Source: Lachnospiraceae bacterium (GTDB lineage Bacteria > Bacillota > Clostridia > Lachnospirales > Lachnospiraceae). Taken from it: DNA of 64,000 bases. The notes beneath the pieces were generated by a model that did no database searches, was not told the DNA's origin, and worked only from the letters and a program-made list of their open reading frames with translations. Every line of letters starts with the position of its first letter. The first letter of the stretch is position 1. Location: contig JAAVHZ010000043.1 of NCBI GenBank assembly GCA_014799465.1, positions 1 through 64,000 of the forward strand, in the 5' to 3' direction. The translations under genes and the position numbers were made by a program. Below are positions 8,982 through 18,851 of the stretch, in pieces.

Positions 8982-11900
8982 GAATCCTAATATAAAAAAA
9001 GTACTTGTAATTGGTTCGGGACCTATTGTAATCGGACAGGCTGCAGAGTTTGACTATGCAGGAACACAGGCATGCCGCTCATTAAAGGAGGAAGGCATAG
9101 AGGTTGTATTAGTAAATTCCAATCCTGCAACCATTATGACTGATAAAGATATAGCAGATAAAGTATATATAGAACCTCTTACGGTTAAAGTACTTGAGAA
9201 AATAATTAAAGAGGAAAAACCAGACAGTGTACTTCCAACTCTGGGAGGACAGGCGGGCTTAAATCTTGGAATGGAACTTGAGGAATCAGGATTTCTTGCA
9301 AGCCATAACGTAAAACTTTTAGGAACTACGGCAGAGACTATCCGTAATGCCGAAGGTCGTCAGGAATTTAAAGACCTTATGGAAAGAATAGGTGAGCCTT
9401 GTGCAGCATCAAAAGTAGTAGAAAATGTTGAAGAAGGCATAGAATTTACACAGAGTATAGGCTATCCTGTAGTACTTCGTCCGGCATATACCCTTGGAGG
9501 AAGCGGCGGTGGAATAGCCCATAACCGTATGGAGTTAATTGATATACTTACCAACGGACTGCGTCTCAGCAGAGTGGGACAGGTTTTGGTTGAAAGATGT
9601 ATCGCAGGCTGGAAAGAGATAGAATATGAGGTAATGCGTGACAGTGCGGGTAACTGTATAACAGTATGTAATATGGAAAATATTGACCCAGTAGGAGTAC
9701 ATACCGGAGACAGTATTGTAGTGGCACCATCACAGACATTGGGTGATAAAGAATATCAGATGCTTCGTACATCTGCATTAAAGATTATAGATGAACTTGG
9801 AATTACCGGAGGATGTAACGTACAGTATGCACTTCATCCTGAATCATTTGAATATTGTGTAATAGAGGTTAATCCTCGTGTAAGCCGTTCTTCTGCACTG
9901 GCATCAAAGGCTACGGGATATCCTATAGCGAAGGTGGCGGCAAAGATTGCATTGGGATATACACTTGACGAAATTAAAAATGCCATAACAGGCAAAACTT
10001 ATGCAAGCTTTGAACCGACTCTCGATTACTGTGTGGTAAAGATACCGAGACTTCCGTTTGATAAATTTATTATGGCTAAGAGGACACTTACTACCCAGAT
10101 GAAGGCAACAGGAGAAGTTATGAGTATATGCAATAACTTTGAAGGTGCACTTATGAAAGCCATACGTTCACTTGAGCAGCATGTTGAAAGCCTTATGGAT
10201 TATGATTTTACCGGATTATCAGATGATGAACTTATTGAACAGTTAGATGTGGTAGATGACAGGAGAATATGGTGCATAGCAGAGGCGGTAAGAAGAGGAA
10301 TAAGCTATGATGTAATACATGAAAAGACATTAATAGATGTGTGGTTTATAGATAAGATTGCCATACTTGTTGAAATGGAACAATCATTAAAATCACAGCC
10401 GCTTACAAAGGAACTTCTTGCTGAGGCGAAACGAATTGAGTTCCCTGATACCGTAATAGCTAAGCTTACAGGAAAGACCGAGAAGGAAATACATGACCTG
10501 AGAATGGAATACGGAATTGTGGCAGGATTTAAGATGGTTGATACCTGTGCGGCAGAATTTGAGGCAGCTACACCATATTACTATTCGTGTTTTGGCAGTG
10601 AAAATGAAGTAGAAGAGACAAAGCCTGAGAAAAAAGTATTGGTACTTGGCTCAGGTCCTATAAGAATCGGTCAGGGTATAGAATTTGATTTTTGTTCAGT
10701 ACATAGTACATGGGCATTTAAAGAAGAGGGTTATGAGACTATTATAGTAAATAACAATCCTGAGACTGTAAGTACGGATTTTGATATTGCAGATAAACTT
10801 TATTTTGAGCCGCTGACACCGGAGGATGTACAGAATATAGTTGATGTGGAAAAGCCGGATGGTGCAGTTGTACAGTTTGGAGGACAGACAGCTATTAAGC
10901 TTACCGAAAGTCTTATGAAAATGGGAGTGCCAATTCTCGGAACAAAGGCAGAAGACGTGGATGCCGCAGAAGACAGGGAATTATTCGACCGTATACTTGA
11001 AGAATGTGAGATTCCAAGACCTTCCGGAGATACGGTGTTTACTGTTGAAGAGGCTAAAAAAGCAGCAAATGAACTTGGATATCCGGTACTTGTAAGACCG
11101 TCTTATGTACTTGGTGGACAGGGAATGCAGATAGCAACAGATGATTCAGAGATTGAAGAGTTTATGAATATTATTAACAGAATTGCACAGGATCATCCTA
11201 TACTTGTAGACAAATATCTGGTGGGAAAAGAAATTGAAGTTGATGCAGTATGTGACGGCGAAAATATACTTATACCTGGTATTATGGAGCATATAGAAAG
11301 AGCAGGAGTCCATTCGGGAGACAGTATTTCCGTATATCCTGCACAGTCACTTGATGAGGATATTATTGCTACTATTGAGGAATACACAAAACGTCTTGCA
11401 CGTTCCCTCCATGTAAAAGGAATGATAAACATACAGTTTATAGTGTGTCAGGGTCAGGTATATGTTATAGAAGTTAATCCACGTTCAAGCCGTACAGTTC
11501 CTTATATAAGTAAGGTAACAGGTATACCGATTGTAAAACTTGCTACAAAGGTTATAATTGGTCACAAAATCGAAGAACTCAGTTACAAACCGGGACTTCA
11601 GCCGAATGCAGATTATATTGCAATTAAAATGCCTGTATTCTCATTTGAGAAAATACGTGGTGCAGATACATGCTTAGGACCGGAGATGAAGTCTACCGGT
11701 GAGTGTCTTGGTATTGCAAAAACATTTGATGAATCATTGTATAAAGCATTTTTAGGTTCAGGAGTAGACCTTCCGAAGCATAAGAAGGTTATTATTACTG
11801 TTAATGATGCAGATAAGCATGAGGCAATATCCATAGGAAAACGTTTTGAGGCACTGGGATATGAGGTATATGCCACAAGAAGTACGGCAAAGGTGCTTAA

Positions 11901-12171
11901 TGAGAATGGTGTAAATGCCATTAAGGTAAATAAACTTTCACAGGAATCACCTACAGTAATAGATTTACTTTTAGAGCATAAAATTGACATAGTTGTGGAT
12001 ACGCCGACTCAGGGAAGAGATAAATCAAGAGACGGATTTCTTATCAGACGTATTTCCATAGAAACAGGAGTCAACTGTTTTACATCATTAGATACCGTAA
12101 ATGCATTGCTTACCAGCCTTGAAAGTAATGTCAAGGACAATCTTTCGGTGGTGGATATAGCAAAAATATAG
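8974..12171 (+). CDS. carB: Carbamoyl-phosphate synthase large subunit
   Basis: 1065 residues, full length. It makes carbamoyl phosphate from bicarbonate, ammonia and 2 ATP. Two homologous ATP-grasp halves are visible: the first begins VLVIGSGPIVIGQAAEFDYAG, the second (from ~residue 550) VLVLGSGPIRIGQGIEFDFCS. Each half has an ATP-grasp core (RPAYTLGGSGGG and RPSYVLGGQGMQ) and an EVNPR motif. A C-terminal MGS-like allosteric domain follows (~residues 930-1065). The start codon lies inside the end of carA and uses the GGAGT before it. The gene ends at a terminator shared with the converging gene. Confidence 0.97.
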   Translation: MPKNPNIKKVLVIGSGPIVIGQAAEFDYAGTQACRSLKEEGIEVVLVNSNPATIMTDKDIADKVYIEPLTVKVLEKIIKEEKPDSVLPTLGGQAGLNLGMELEESGFLASHNVKLLGTTAETIRNAEGRQEFKDLMERIGEPCAASKVVENVEEGIEFTQSIGYPVVLRPAYTLGGSGGGIAHNRMELIDILTNGLRLSRVGQVLVERCIAGWKEIEYEVMRDSAGNCITVCNMENIDPVGVHTGDSIVVAPSQTLGDKEYQMLRTSALKIIDELGITGGCNVQYALHPESFEYCVIEVNPRVSRSSALASKATGYPIAKVAAKIALGYTLDEIKNAITGKTYASFEPTLDYCVVKIPRLPFDKFIMAKRTLTTQMKATGEVMSICNNFEGALMKAIRSLEQHVESLMDYDFTGLSDDELIEQLDVVDDRRIWCIAEAVRRGISYDVIHEKTLIDVWFIDKIAILVEMEQSLKSQPLTKELLAEAKRIEFPDTVIAKLTGKTEKEIHDLRMEYGIVAGFKMVDTCAAEFEAATPYYYSCFGSENEVEETKPEKKVLVLGSGPIRIGQGIEFDFCSVHSTWAFKEEGYETIIVNNNPETVSTDFDIADKLYFEPLTPEDVQNIVDVEKPDGAVVQFGGQTAIKLTESLMKMGVPILGTKAEDVDAAEDRELFDRILEECEIPRPSGDTVFTVEEAKKAANELGYPVLVRPSYVLGGQGMQIATDDSEIEEFMNIINRIAQDHPILVDKYLVGKEIEVDAVCDGENILIPGIMEHIERAGVHSGDSISVYPAQSLDEDIIATIEEYTKRLARSLHVKGMINIQFIVCQGQVYVIEVNPRSSRTVPYISKVTGIPIVKLATKVIIGHKIEELSYKPGLQPNADYIAIKMPVFSFEKIRGADTCLGPEMKSTGECLGIAKTFDESLYKAFLGSGVDLPKHKKVIITVNDADKHEAISIGKRFEALGYEVYATRSTAKVLNENGVNAIKVNKLSQESPTVIDLLLEHKIDIVVDTPTQGRDKSRDGFLIRRISIETGVNCFTSLDTVNALLTSLESNVKDNLSVVDIAKI

Positions 12172-12191
12172 AATAGTATTGTTACAGATTG

Positions 12192-12221
12192 GCCCATACT
12201 TATTTATGGTATGGGCTTTTT
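12192..12221. terminator. Bidirectional terminator between carB and the converging membrane-protein gene
   Basis: 8-bp stem GCCCATAC/GTATGGGC followed by TTTTT on the + strand. The stop codon and last codons of the minus-strand gene lie inside the hairpin, so both transcripts use it. Confidence 0.75.
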
Positions 12222-12874
12222 ACTGTTATCAGATATAAAAAACGGTCTGTGGCAGTAAATATAAAACTGAGTATTGTATATATTAACAGTAGTATAAATG
12301 AATAAAATAGAAATTTACCTATTCCCGCAGTATTTATGTCAAGAAAGAAATAAGGATATGAATTAGTTATAAAGAGACCGCGTATCATGGTCAGGTTAAA
12401 ATAGCAGAAAGGCATAATCAGCCATTGTACGGGCTGGTGCCAGTTCCATTGACCTTTGGGCTGAAAGAAAATCCAGTCCGACAGTGTTAAAAATGGTACA
12501 ATATAGTGAACAAATATATCATTTGTGCTGATTTTTCCATTGACTCCTGAATACATGGAAAAAGCAGTTCTTTTGAGGACAAATTGAAATATAAGGAATG
12601 TAACAAAAATAGATGAAAGGCATACACCCCTTAAATATGAGTGGTTATATCTATATGGATAAGTGGAGCCGGTATGCATTTCCATAAAGGTATCTGAAAC
12701 AAAAAAGAAAAAAAGTATGGTACATAACAGATTGCTCTGTATTGTGAAAAACGAAAACATATGATGGTTATGTGAAATATCAGTAAAGCTCAAATGGCGG
12801 AATATTCCTGATATACATAAGGTAAGGGCGGTAATACGAAAGGTAAAAGCATAGTATGGATTTCTGATATACAA
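12200..12874 (-). CDS. Pr6Pr-type integral membrane protein, function unknown
   Basis: About 224 residues with six hydrophobic segments, resembling the Pr6Pr / FAR-17a-like bacterial membrane family (motifs FFTIQSNLL, HYIVPFLTLSDWIFF, WLIMPFCYF). No enzymatic role is established. I place the start at a TTG (12872-12874) because AAGGAGG sits eight bases before it. The ATG at 12904 has no ribosome binding site. It is a single gene converging on carB and sharing a terminator with it. Confidence 0.7.
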   Translation of the reverse strand: MYIRNPYYAFTFRITALTLCISGIFRHLSFTDISHNHHMFSFFTIQSNLLCTILFFFFVSDTFMEMHTGSTYPYRYNHSYLRGVCLSSIFVTFLIFQFVLKRTAFSMYSGVNGKISTNDIFVHYIVPFLTLSDWIFFQPKGQWNWHQPVQWLIMPFCYFNLTMIRGLFITNSYPYFFLDINTAGIGKFLFYSFILLLIYTILSFIFTATDRFLYLITVKSPYHK

Positions 12875-12994
12875 TTTAGCTGCCTCCTTACCTGTTACAA
12901 TCATGACAATAGTATTTTACCAGAGTGTTTTATTTATTCATAAAATGTGCTATACTGTAACAACTTAATATACAGGATTGGAGAGAAAGAACTG

Positions 12995-13408
12995 ATGATA
13001 GAGTTAAAAGAAAATCAGTTGGATGTGGACACATATCTGGAATTGAGAAAATCAGTTAATTGGAAAAAAATTACAAAATTGCAGGCAGAAAAGGCATTGT
13101 CAGCCAGTCTGTTTACAGTATGTGCCTATGAAGATGGGAAACCCGTAGGAATGGGAAGAATAGTCGGTGATGGAGTAATTATAGATTATGTACAGGATTT
13201 GGTAGTCAGACCGGATTTTCAGCTTGGAGGAGTAGGCGGAAAGATTCTTGAACGTCTTATATCATTTGTAAAGGATACTAAAATTGATGGTACGGAAATA
13301 ATGCTCTGCCTTATGTGTGCCAAAGGAAGAGAAGAGTTTTATAAAAAGTTTGATTTTATTGCAAGACCCACAGAGGAACTTGGTCCCGGAATGATACAAT
13401 ATCTGTAG
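12995..13408 (+). CDS. GNAT-family N-acetyltransferase
   Basis: 137 residues. The acetyl-CoA-binding core is seen at VGMGRIVGDG...YVQDLVVRPDFQLGGVGGKILERL, which matches the V-x-P-x-x-[QR]-x-x-G-x-G/A loop with slight drift (QLGGVG). The substrate is not identifiable. The ATG at 12995 follows GGAGAGAAAGAACTG. The earlier ATG at 12947 falls inside a likely -10 (TATACT, 12951-12956) and is rejected. The next gene starts only 23 bases downstream, so the two are probably co-transcribed. Confidence 0.85.
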   Translation: MIELKENQLDVDTYLELRKSVNWKKITKLQAEKALSASLFTVCAYEDGKPVGMGRIVGDGVIIDYVQDLVVRPDFQLGGVGGKILERLISFVKDTKIDGTEIMLCLMCAKGREEFYKKFDFIARPTEELGPGMIQYL

Positions 13409-13431
13409 CTTTGAAAGGTGTTGGAAACAGA

Positions 13432-14103
13432 ATGGAAAAAATAAGTATATATTTATTAAGGCATGGCAGGCAGAACAGTAGATTATGTAATGTAAATGTG
13501 CCGTTGGATGAGTCTGGAAAATGTCAGGCAGAACTTGCGGGAAAAAGGCTTATGCAATATGGAATAGGGATAGTGTATTCCAGTGACTTAATCCGGGCAG
13601 TAGAAACAGCAGAGATTATGAACAAATATCTGTCAGTGGAGCATATATGCCTTAGCGGACTTAGGGAAATTGATTTTGGATGTCTTACAGGGCTTACTGA
13701 TTTGGAAATAAAAAAGAGGTATGCAACATTTTTGGAAGAAAGGGATAAGTACGAATCCGATATACCGTTTCCGTCTGATGAAGGTTCACCAAATGGTGAA
13801 AATGGTGCAAAAGTATATAAAAGGGCAAAAGAGGCTATAGATATCATACTGGAAAGGTGTATGAAAGAAAATATAGAATCAGCAGCAGTAGTATCACACG
13901 GAGGAACCATACGAAGCCTTCTTGCCGGAATACTGGATATGCCGCAGGAGCACAGGCTTTTATTTGCAAAGACAATGGAGAATACAGGAATTACCCAGAT
14001 AGATTATCATATAAATAAAAAAAGGTTTTATGTAGAAAGGATAAATGATTATTCTCATTTAGAGAATCATCCGGAGTTGTTAAGAAAAAATTTCAAATCT
14101 TAA
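13432..14103 (+). CDS. Histidine phosphatase (phosphoglycerate-mutase-like)
   Basis: 223 residues. Branch-1 histidine phosphatase fold: catalytic RHG near the N-terminus (YLLRHGRQN), YSSDLIRAVETAE, and the second His in AAVVSHGGTIRSLL. Such proteins act on phosphosugars, nucleotide-loop intermediates (CobC) or other phosphoesters. There is no cobalamin context here, so the substrate stays open. The ATG at 13432 is preferred over the TTG at 13411 because it begins directly at the conserved core. Confidence 0.85.
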   Translation: MEKISIYLLRHGRQNSRLCNVNVPLDESGKCQAELAGKRLMQYGIGIVYSSDLIRAVETAEIMNKYLSVEHICLSGLREIDFGCLTGLTDLEIKKRYATFLEERDKYESDIPFPSDEGSPNGENGAKVYKRAKEAIDIILERCMKENIESAAVVSHGGTIRSLLAGILDMPQEHRLLFAKTMENTGITQIDYHINKKRFYVERINDYSHLENHPELLRKNFKS

Positions 14104-14104
14104 T

Positions 14105-14133
14105 TTGACGTAATTGGTAAAAAGTGTTAAAAT
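14105..14133 (+). promoter_or_regulatory. SigA-type promoter of the topoisomerase pair
   Basis: TTGACG (14105-14110), 17-bp spacer, TAAAAT (14128-14133), 38 bases before the ATG at 14172. Confidence 0.75.
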
Positions 14134-14171
14134 AGTAAACAAACAAATGTTCTATAGAAAGAGGAGCTGTA

Positions 14172-16091
14172 ATGTCAGGAGAAGTAACAAAAAATTATGA
14201 TGCCAACAGTATTTCCATACTTGAAGGTCTTGAAGCCGTCAGAAAAAGGCCGGGAATGTATATTGGCAGTGTATCTACAAAAGGATTGAATCATTTAATA
14301 TATGAAATCGTAGACAATTCAGTGGACGAGCATCTGGCAGGACACTGTAATGAGATTTTTGTCACATTGGAAAAAGATGGTACTGCAGTTATTAGTGATA
14401 ACGGAAGAGGTATTCCGGTGGGAATCAATGAAAAAGCGGGAATACCTGCTGTAGAGGTGGTATTTACAATACTTCATGCAGGTGGAAAGTTCGGAGACGG
14501 AGGATATAAAATTTCAGGAGGACTGCATGGTGTAGGTGCATCCGTAGTTAATGCTTTATCCGAATGGCTTGAGGTTACCATTAAATTAGATGGGAAAATA
14601 CATATGCAGAGATATGAGAGGGGAAAGGTAATGCACCCTCTTAAAGAAATAGGAACATGCAGGAAAAATGATACGGGAACTACAGTAAGGTTTCTTCCTG
14701 ATGCGGAAATATTTGAAAAAACATATTTTAAGGCTGAATCAATTAAAAGCAGGCTTCACGAAACTGCATACTTAAATCCGGAGCTTACAATACATTTTGT
14801 AAATAAGAGATTTTCGGAAGAAGAGGAGATTGTATTTAGCGAACCGGACGGAATAAAGGCATATGTCCGCAATTTGAATAAGGATAAGGAAACTGTACAT
14901 GATGTAATATATTTCAAAAGAGCCGTAGAAGGTATAGAGGTAGAGACGGCTTTTCAGTTTGTCAATGAATTTCAGGAAAATATATTGGGATTCTGTAATA
15001 ATATTTATACGCAGGAAGGCGGAACACATATAACGGGATTTAAGACAAAATTCACAACAGTTATAAATCAGTATGCAAGAGAGCTTGGCATATTAAAGGA
15101 AAAGGACACGAATTTTACCGGTATGGATGTGAGAAACGGAATGACTGCAGTAATAGCCGTAAAGCATCCCGAACCGAGATTTGAAGGCCAGACAAAGACG
15201 AAGCTCGATAATCCTGATGCGGGAAAGGTTGCATCGGAAGTAACCGGAGAAGAGATACAGTTGTATTTTGATAAAAATCTGGATGATTTAAAAGCTGTTA
15301 TTAGCTGTGCCGAGAAGTCAGCAAAAATAAGAAAAGCAGAAGAAAAGGCAAAGACAAATCTTCTGGATAAACCAAAGTTTTCCATAGACAGTAATGGCAA
15401 ACTTGCTAACTGCGTAAGCCGTAACCCTGAAGAATGCGAGGTATTTATAGTAGAGGGAGATTCTGCGGGAGGCTCTGCAAAGACTGCAAGAAACAGACAC
15501 ACTCAGGCGATACTTCCTATCAGGGGTAAGATACTTAATGTTGAAAAAGCATCTATTGATAAGGTTCTGGCAAATGCAGAGATAAAGACAATGATAAGTG
15601 CATTTGGCTGCGGGTTTTCGGAAGGATATGGAAATGACTTTGATATATCAAAGTTAAGATATAATAAAATTGTGATTATGACAGATGCAGATGTGGATGG
15701 TGCCCATATTGCCACACTTCTTCTTACGTTTTTCTATAGGTTTATGCCGGAACTTATACATCAGGGTCATGTATATCTTGCCATGCCTCCATTATATAAG
15801 GCAATACCTAAGAAGGGAAAAGAAGAATATCTGTATGATGATAAAGCACTTGAAAAATACAGGAAAAAGCATAGCGGATTTACACTTCAGAGATATAAAG
15901 GTCTTGGAGAAATGGATGCCGAGCAGTTATGGGAGACTACACTGAATCCTGATACAAGGCTTTTAAAGAGAGTGGAGATAGAGGATGCCATGATGGCATC
16001 AGATGTAACAAGCATGCTTATGGGCACGGATGTACCGCCAAGGCGTAAGTTCATTCATGACCATGCAAGTGATGCAGACTTGGATTTATAG
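14172..16091 (+). CDS. parE: Type II topoisomerase B subunit (ParE/GyrB family)
   Basis: 639 residues. The GHKL ATPase domain has catalytic Glu45 and Asn49 in YEIVDNSVDEH, the G1 box DNGRGIPVG and the lid GGLHGVGASVVNALS. Transducer domain (~220-390), then the Toprim domain with EGDSAGGSAK and DADVDGAHI. It supplies ATP-driven strand passage with the A subunit encoded 18 bases downstream. I favour topoisomerase IV over the main gyrase because the pair is not beside dnaA/recF and its partner lacks a canonical GyrA box. Second gyrase-like pairs are common in Lachnospiraceae, so the naming carries some doubt. Confidence 0.85.
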   Translation: MSGEVTKNYDANSISILEGLEAVRKRPGMYIGSVSTKGLNHLIYEIVDNSVDEHLAGHCNEIFVTLEKDGTAVISDNGRGIPVGINEKAGIPAVEVVFTILHAGGKFGDGGYKISGGLHGVGASVVNALSEWLEVTIKLDGKIHMQRYERGKVMHPLKEIGTCRKNDTGTTVRFLPDAEIFEKTYFKAESIKSRLHETAYLNPELTIHFVNKRFSEEEEIVFSEPDGIKAYVRNLNKDKETVHDVIYFKRAVEGIEVETAFQFVNEFQENILGFCNNIYTQEGGTHITGFKTKFTTVINQYARELGILKEKDTNFTGMDVRNGMTAVIAVKHPEPRFEGQTKTKLDNPDAGKVASEVTGEEIQLYFDKNLDDLKAVISCAEKSAKIRKAEEKAKTNLLDKPKFSIDSNGKLANCVSRNPEECEVFIVEGDSAGGSAKTARNRHTQAILPIRGKILNVEKASIDKVLANAEIKTMISAFGCGFSEGYGNDFDISKLRYNKIVIMTDADVDGAHIATLLLTFFYRFMPELIHQGHVYLAMPPLYKAIPKKGKEEYLYDDKALEKYRKKHSGFTLQRYKGLGEMDAEQLWETTLNPDTRLLKRVEIEDAMMASDVTSMLMGTDVPPRRKFIHDHASDADLDL

Positions 16092-16109
16092 AGAAAGGTA
16101 TAGAGATAA

Positions 16110-18512
16110 ATGGCTGAACAGATAGTAACATCAGAATATTCTGATTTGATGCAGAAATCTTATATAGACTATTCAATGAGCGTAATATGCCAGAGAGCTG
16201 TTCCAGATGTAAGAGACGGACTTAAGCCGGTTCAGAGAAGAGTGTTATACGCTATGGATCAGTTGGGCTTGAATTATGACAAGCCCCACCGTAAATCGGC
16301 ACGTATAGTTGGTGATACAATGGGTAAATATCACCCGCATGGTGACAGTTCCATATATGAAGCACTTGTGGTATTGGAGCAGGATTTTAAAAAGGGTATG
16401 GCACTTATAGATGGTCATGGTAATTTTGGTTCCATAGAGGGTGACGGTGCCGCCGCAATGCGATACACCGAAGCAAAGCTTAAAAAGTTCACACAGCAGG
16501 TATATCTTGCCGACCTTGATAAGGATGTGGTAGATTTTGTGCCGAACTTTGATGAGACAGAAAAAGAGCCGGAGGTGCTTCCGGTAAGAATTCCAAACGT
16601 TCTGGTAAACGGTGCTGAAGGTATTGCTGTTGGTATGACTACAAGTATACCTACACATAATCTTAGTGAGGTTATAGATGCTGTTATAGCATATATGGAT
16701 AATCAGGAGATTACAACAGAAGGGCTTATGGAGTATGTAAAAGGACCTGATTTTCCTACAGGTGGTCTTGTAGTAAATAAAAGTGAATTGCTTAATATTT
16801 ATGAAAACGGAACAGGAAAGATAAAACTAAGGGGAAAGGTTGAATTTGAAAAAGGAACGGGGCGTTCTGACAGGGATAAGCTGGTTATAACTGAGATTCC
16901 TTATACAATGGTGGGTGCTAATATAGGAAAGTTTATATCAGATGTGGTAGAACTTATTGAAAGTAAAAAAACACAGGATATAGCAGATATTTCCAACCAG
17001 TCTTCAAAGGAAGGTATAAGGATTGTATTAGAGCTTAAGAAAAATGCAGATGTACAAAAGCTTGAAAATATGTTGTATAAGAAGACAAGGCTTGAAGATA
17101 CATTTGGCGTAAATATGCTGACCATAGTTGAGAAAAAGCCGGAAATACTGGGACTTAAAGGTATAATAAAGCATAATGTGGACTTCCAGTTTGAGATACA
17201 GACAAGAAAATATACAACTCTGCTTGGAAAGGAATTGGAGCAGAAGGAGATAAAAGAGGGATTAATCAGGGCATGTGACATGATTGACCTTATTATAGAA
17301 ATACTAAGGGGAAGTACAAGCCTTAAAGATGCAAAGAATTGTCTTATAAACGGAGTAACGGATAATATAAAATTTAAGCATAAAGAATCAGAATTATATG
17401 CCAGTAATCTTAATTTTACTGAGAAACAGGCACAGGCAATATTAGACTTAAGGCTGTACAAATTAATTGGATTGGAAATTCTCGCACTTCAGAAGGAATA
17501 TGAAGCCATACTTGAGAGGATAGCAGAATATGAGGAAATATTATCCAACAAAAAGGCAATGGCAAAGGTTATTAAGAAAGAACTGTTAAAAATAAAGAAA
17601 GATTACGCAGTTCCGAGAAAAACTCTTATAATTGACGGAAAAGAAGCCGTATATGAGGAAAATCCTATAGTAGAGCAGGAAGTTGTATTTGTCATGGACA
17701 GGTTTGGTTATGCTAAAACCATTGATACTTCATTATATGAAAAGAATCAGGAAACTGTAGACAGTGAGAATAAATACATATTCCGCTGTATGAATACCGA
17801 TAAGGTATATATATTTACGGATACCGGAAGTATGCATACCATAAAGATAATAGATGTTCCGTTTGTCAAAGTAAAGGATAAAGGAACTCCTGTAGATAAT
17901 CTTGGCAATTATGACAGCAAGGGTGAAAATATTGTATTTATATGCAGTTCAGATATGGTAAGGGACAGAAAGCTTTTATTCACTACATCACAGGGAATGA
18001 TGAAACTGGTATCGGGAAATGAGTTCGATGTATCAAAGAGAACCGTTATGGCTACTAAACTTGGTGAAGGTGACAGTCTGGTAAGTGTGTTGGTAACAGG
18101 TGTATCAGATAGCAATAATATTATTGATTCGGAAGATATGAATGGGTCAGTAATGTTGTCCGGTGGCTCTGATGAAGAAGGAGAACAGCTTGCGTTTGAT
18201 TTTGAAGATATGATGATGTCAGATGAAATTATGGGTGAAATGCCTGCAGAAGCCGTATCGGATGAAATAGTAGTGCTACAGACAAATGACGGCATATTCT
18301 TAAAGTTTAAATTAAGTGAAATACCTGAAAAGAAAAAGGGAGCTATAGGGGTAATAGGAATCAAACTCGGAGCAGATGATTATGTGAGTAAAGTATATGT
18401 AATGGATGCCGGAGATAATATTGTGGCAGAGTGTAATGGAAAAAGTGTATCGTTAAGAAATTTAAAGACAAATAAACGCGGCACTAAAGGAAAGCGTGAG
18501 AAGAAAATCTAA
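16110..18512 (+). CDS. parC: Type II topoisomerase A subunit (ParC/GyrA family)
   Basis: 800 residues. Winged-helix/tower domain with catalytic Tyr119 (AAAMRYTEAKL) and the quinolone-region motif KYHPHGDSSIYEA. A coiled-coil region follows (~400-490), then a beta-pinwheel C-terminal domain broken by an acidic insert (~670-715, GSDEEGEQLAFDFED). No QRRGGKG-type GyrA box is seen; the nearest is KRGTKG near the end. This points to a decatenase-like (topo IV) role. The last five codons (REKKI) and the stop are read from palindromic repeat B, so the native C-terminus may have been altered by that insertion. Confidence 0.85.
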   Translation: MAEQIVTSEYSDLMQKSYIDYSMSVICQRAVPDVRDGLKPVQRRVLYAMDQLGLNYDKPHRKSARIVGDTMGKYHPHGDSSIYEALVVLEQDFKKGMALIDGHGNFGSIEGDGAAAMRYTEAKLKKFTQQVYLADLDKDVVDFVPNFDETEKEPEVLPVRIPNVLVNGAEGIAVGMTTSIPTHNLSEVIDAVIAYMDNQEITTEGLMEYVKGPDFPTGGLVVNKSELLNIYENGTGKIKLRGKVEFEKGTGRSDRDKLVITEIPYTMVGANIGKFISDVVELIESKKTQDIADISNQSSKEGIRIVLELKKNADVQKLENMLYKKTRLEDTFGVNMLTIVEKKPEILGLKGIIKHNVDFQFEIQTRKYTTLLGKELEQKEIKEGLIRACDMIDLIIEILRGSTSLKDAKNCLINGVTDNIKFKHKESELYASNLNFTEKQAQAILDLRLYKLIGLEILALQKEYEAILERIAEYEEILSNKKAMAKVIKKELLKIKKDYAVPRKTLIIDGKEAVYEENPIVEQEVVFVMDRFGYAKTIDTSLYEKNQETVDSENKYIFRCMNTDKVYIFTDTGSMHTIKIIDVPFVKVKDKGTPVDNLGNYDSKGENIVFICSSDMVRDRKLLFTTSQGMMKLVSGNEFDVSKRTVMATKLGEGDSLVSVLVTGVSDSNNIIDSEDMNGSVMLSGGSDEEGEQLAFDFEDMMMSDEIMGEMPAEAVSDEIVVLQTNDGIFLKFKLSEIPEKKKGAIGVIGIKLGADDYVSKVYVMDAGDNIVAECNGKSVSLRNLKTNKRGTKGKREKKI

Positions 18513-18642
18513 GGCAGTAAAAGACACTGCCTAAGATTTTCTAAGTCTCACGCTGAAGAATCGCCTTGGGGCGATTCTTTTGATATTATTTCAGTTATTG
18601 TTGCGCCAACTTTGGTTGGCACTGACAACTATGTTGGCATGT
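18493..18642 (+). repeat. Palindromic repeat, family B copy 1
   Basis: Stem 1 pairs 18493-18501 with 18546-18554 and 18502-18518 with 18526-18542. It has one internal A-A mismatch (CTAAG opposite CTAAG) and a 3-nt AAG bulge at 18543-18545. Hairpin 2 is GAAGAATCGC...GCGATTCTT, and a third hairpin is GCCAAC...GTTGGC. The element ends near GGCATG. It overlaps the end of the topoisomerase A gene and supplies its stop. Hairpin 2 is followed by a short T run and may terminate transcription. Confidence 0.85.
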
Positions 18643-18773
18643 ATGAAAGTGTGAGAACAAAATTTTATAATTTAGATGCAATTATATCTGTTGGTTATCG
18701 TGTGAATTCTATTCAGGATAAGGAATATCAGAGTGATTTTGATAAATTGCAAAACGAAATATCAGTGAAATAA
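18639..18773 (+). pseudogene. Relic of a RhuM-family gene
   Basis: A 44-codon frame starting at the edge of repeat B copy 1. It contains YNLDAIISVGYRVNS, the signature block of RhuM (virulence RhuM / Fic-associated) proteins. It then jumps to a short C-terminal-like tail (DFDKLQNEI) and a stop. RhuM proteins are usually above 300 residues, so most of the gene is missing, apparently by internal deletion. No ribosome binding site precedes it. Together with the repeat it fills the ~340-base gap before folC. Confidence 0.6.
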
Positions 18774-18851
18774 AAGGGTATTGTTGAAAATTATTATATA
18801 GTATTGTAAGAATATGCAATAGAGATTAGGTATGGAAGAGTGGCTGGAAGT

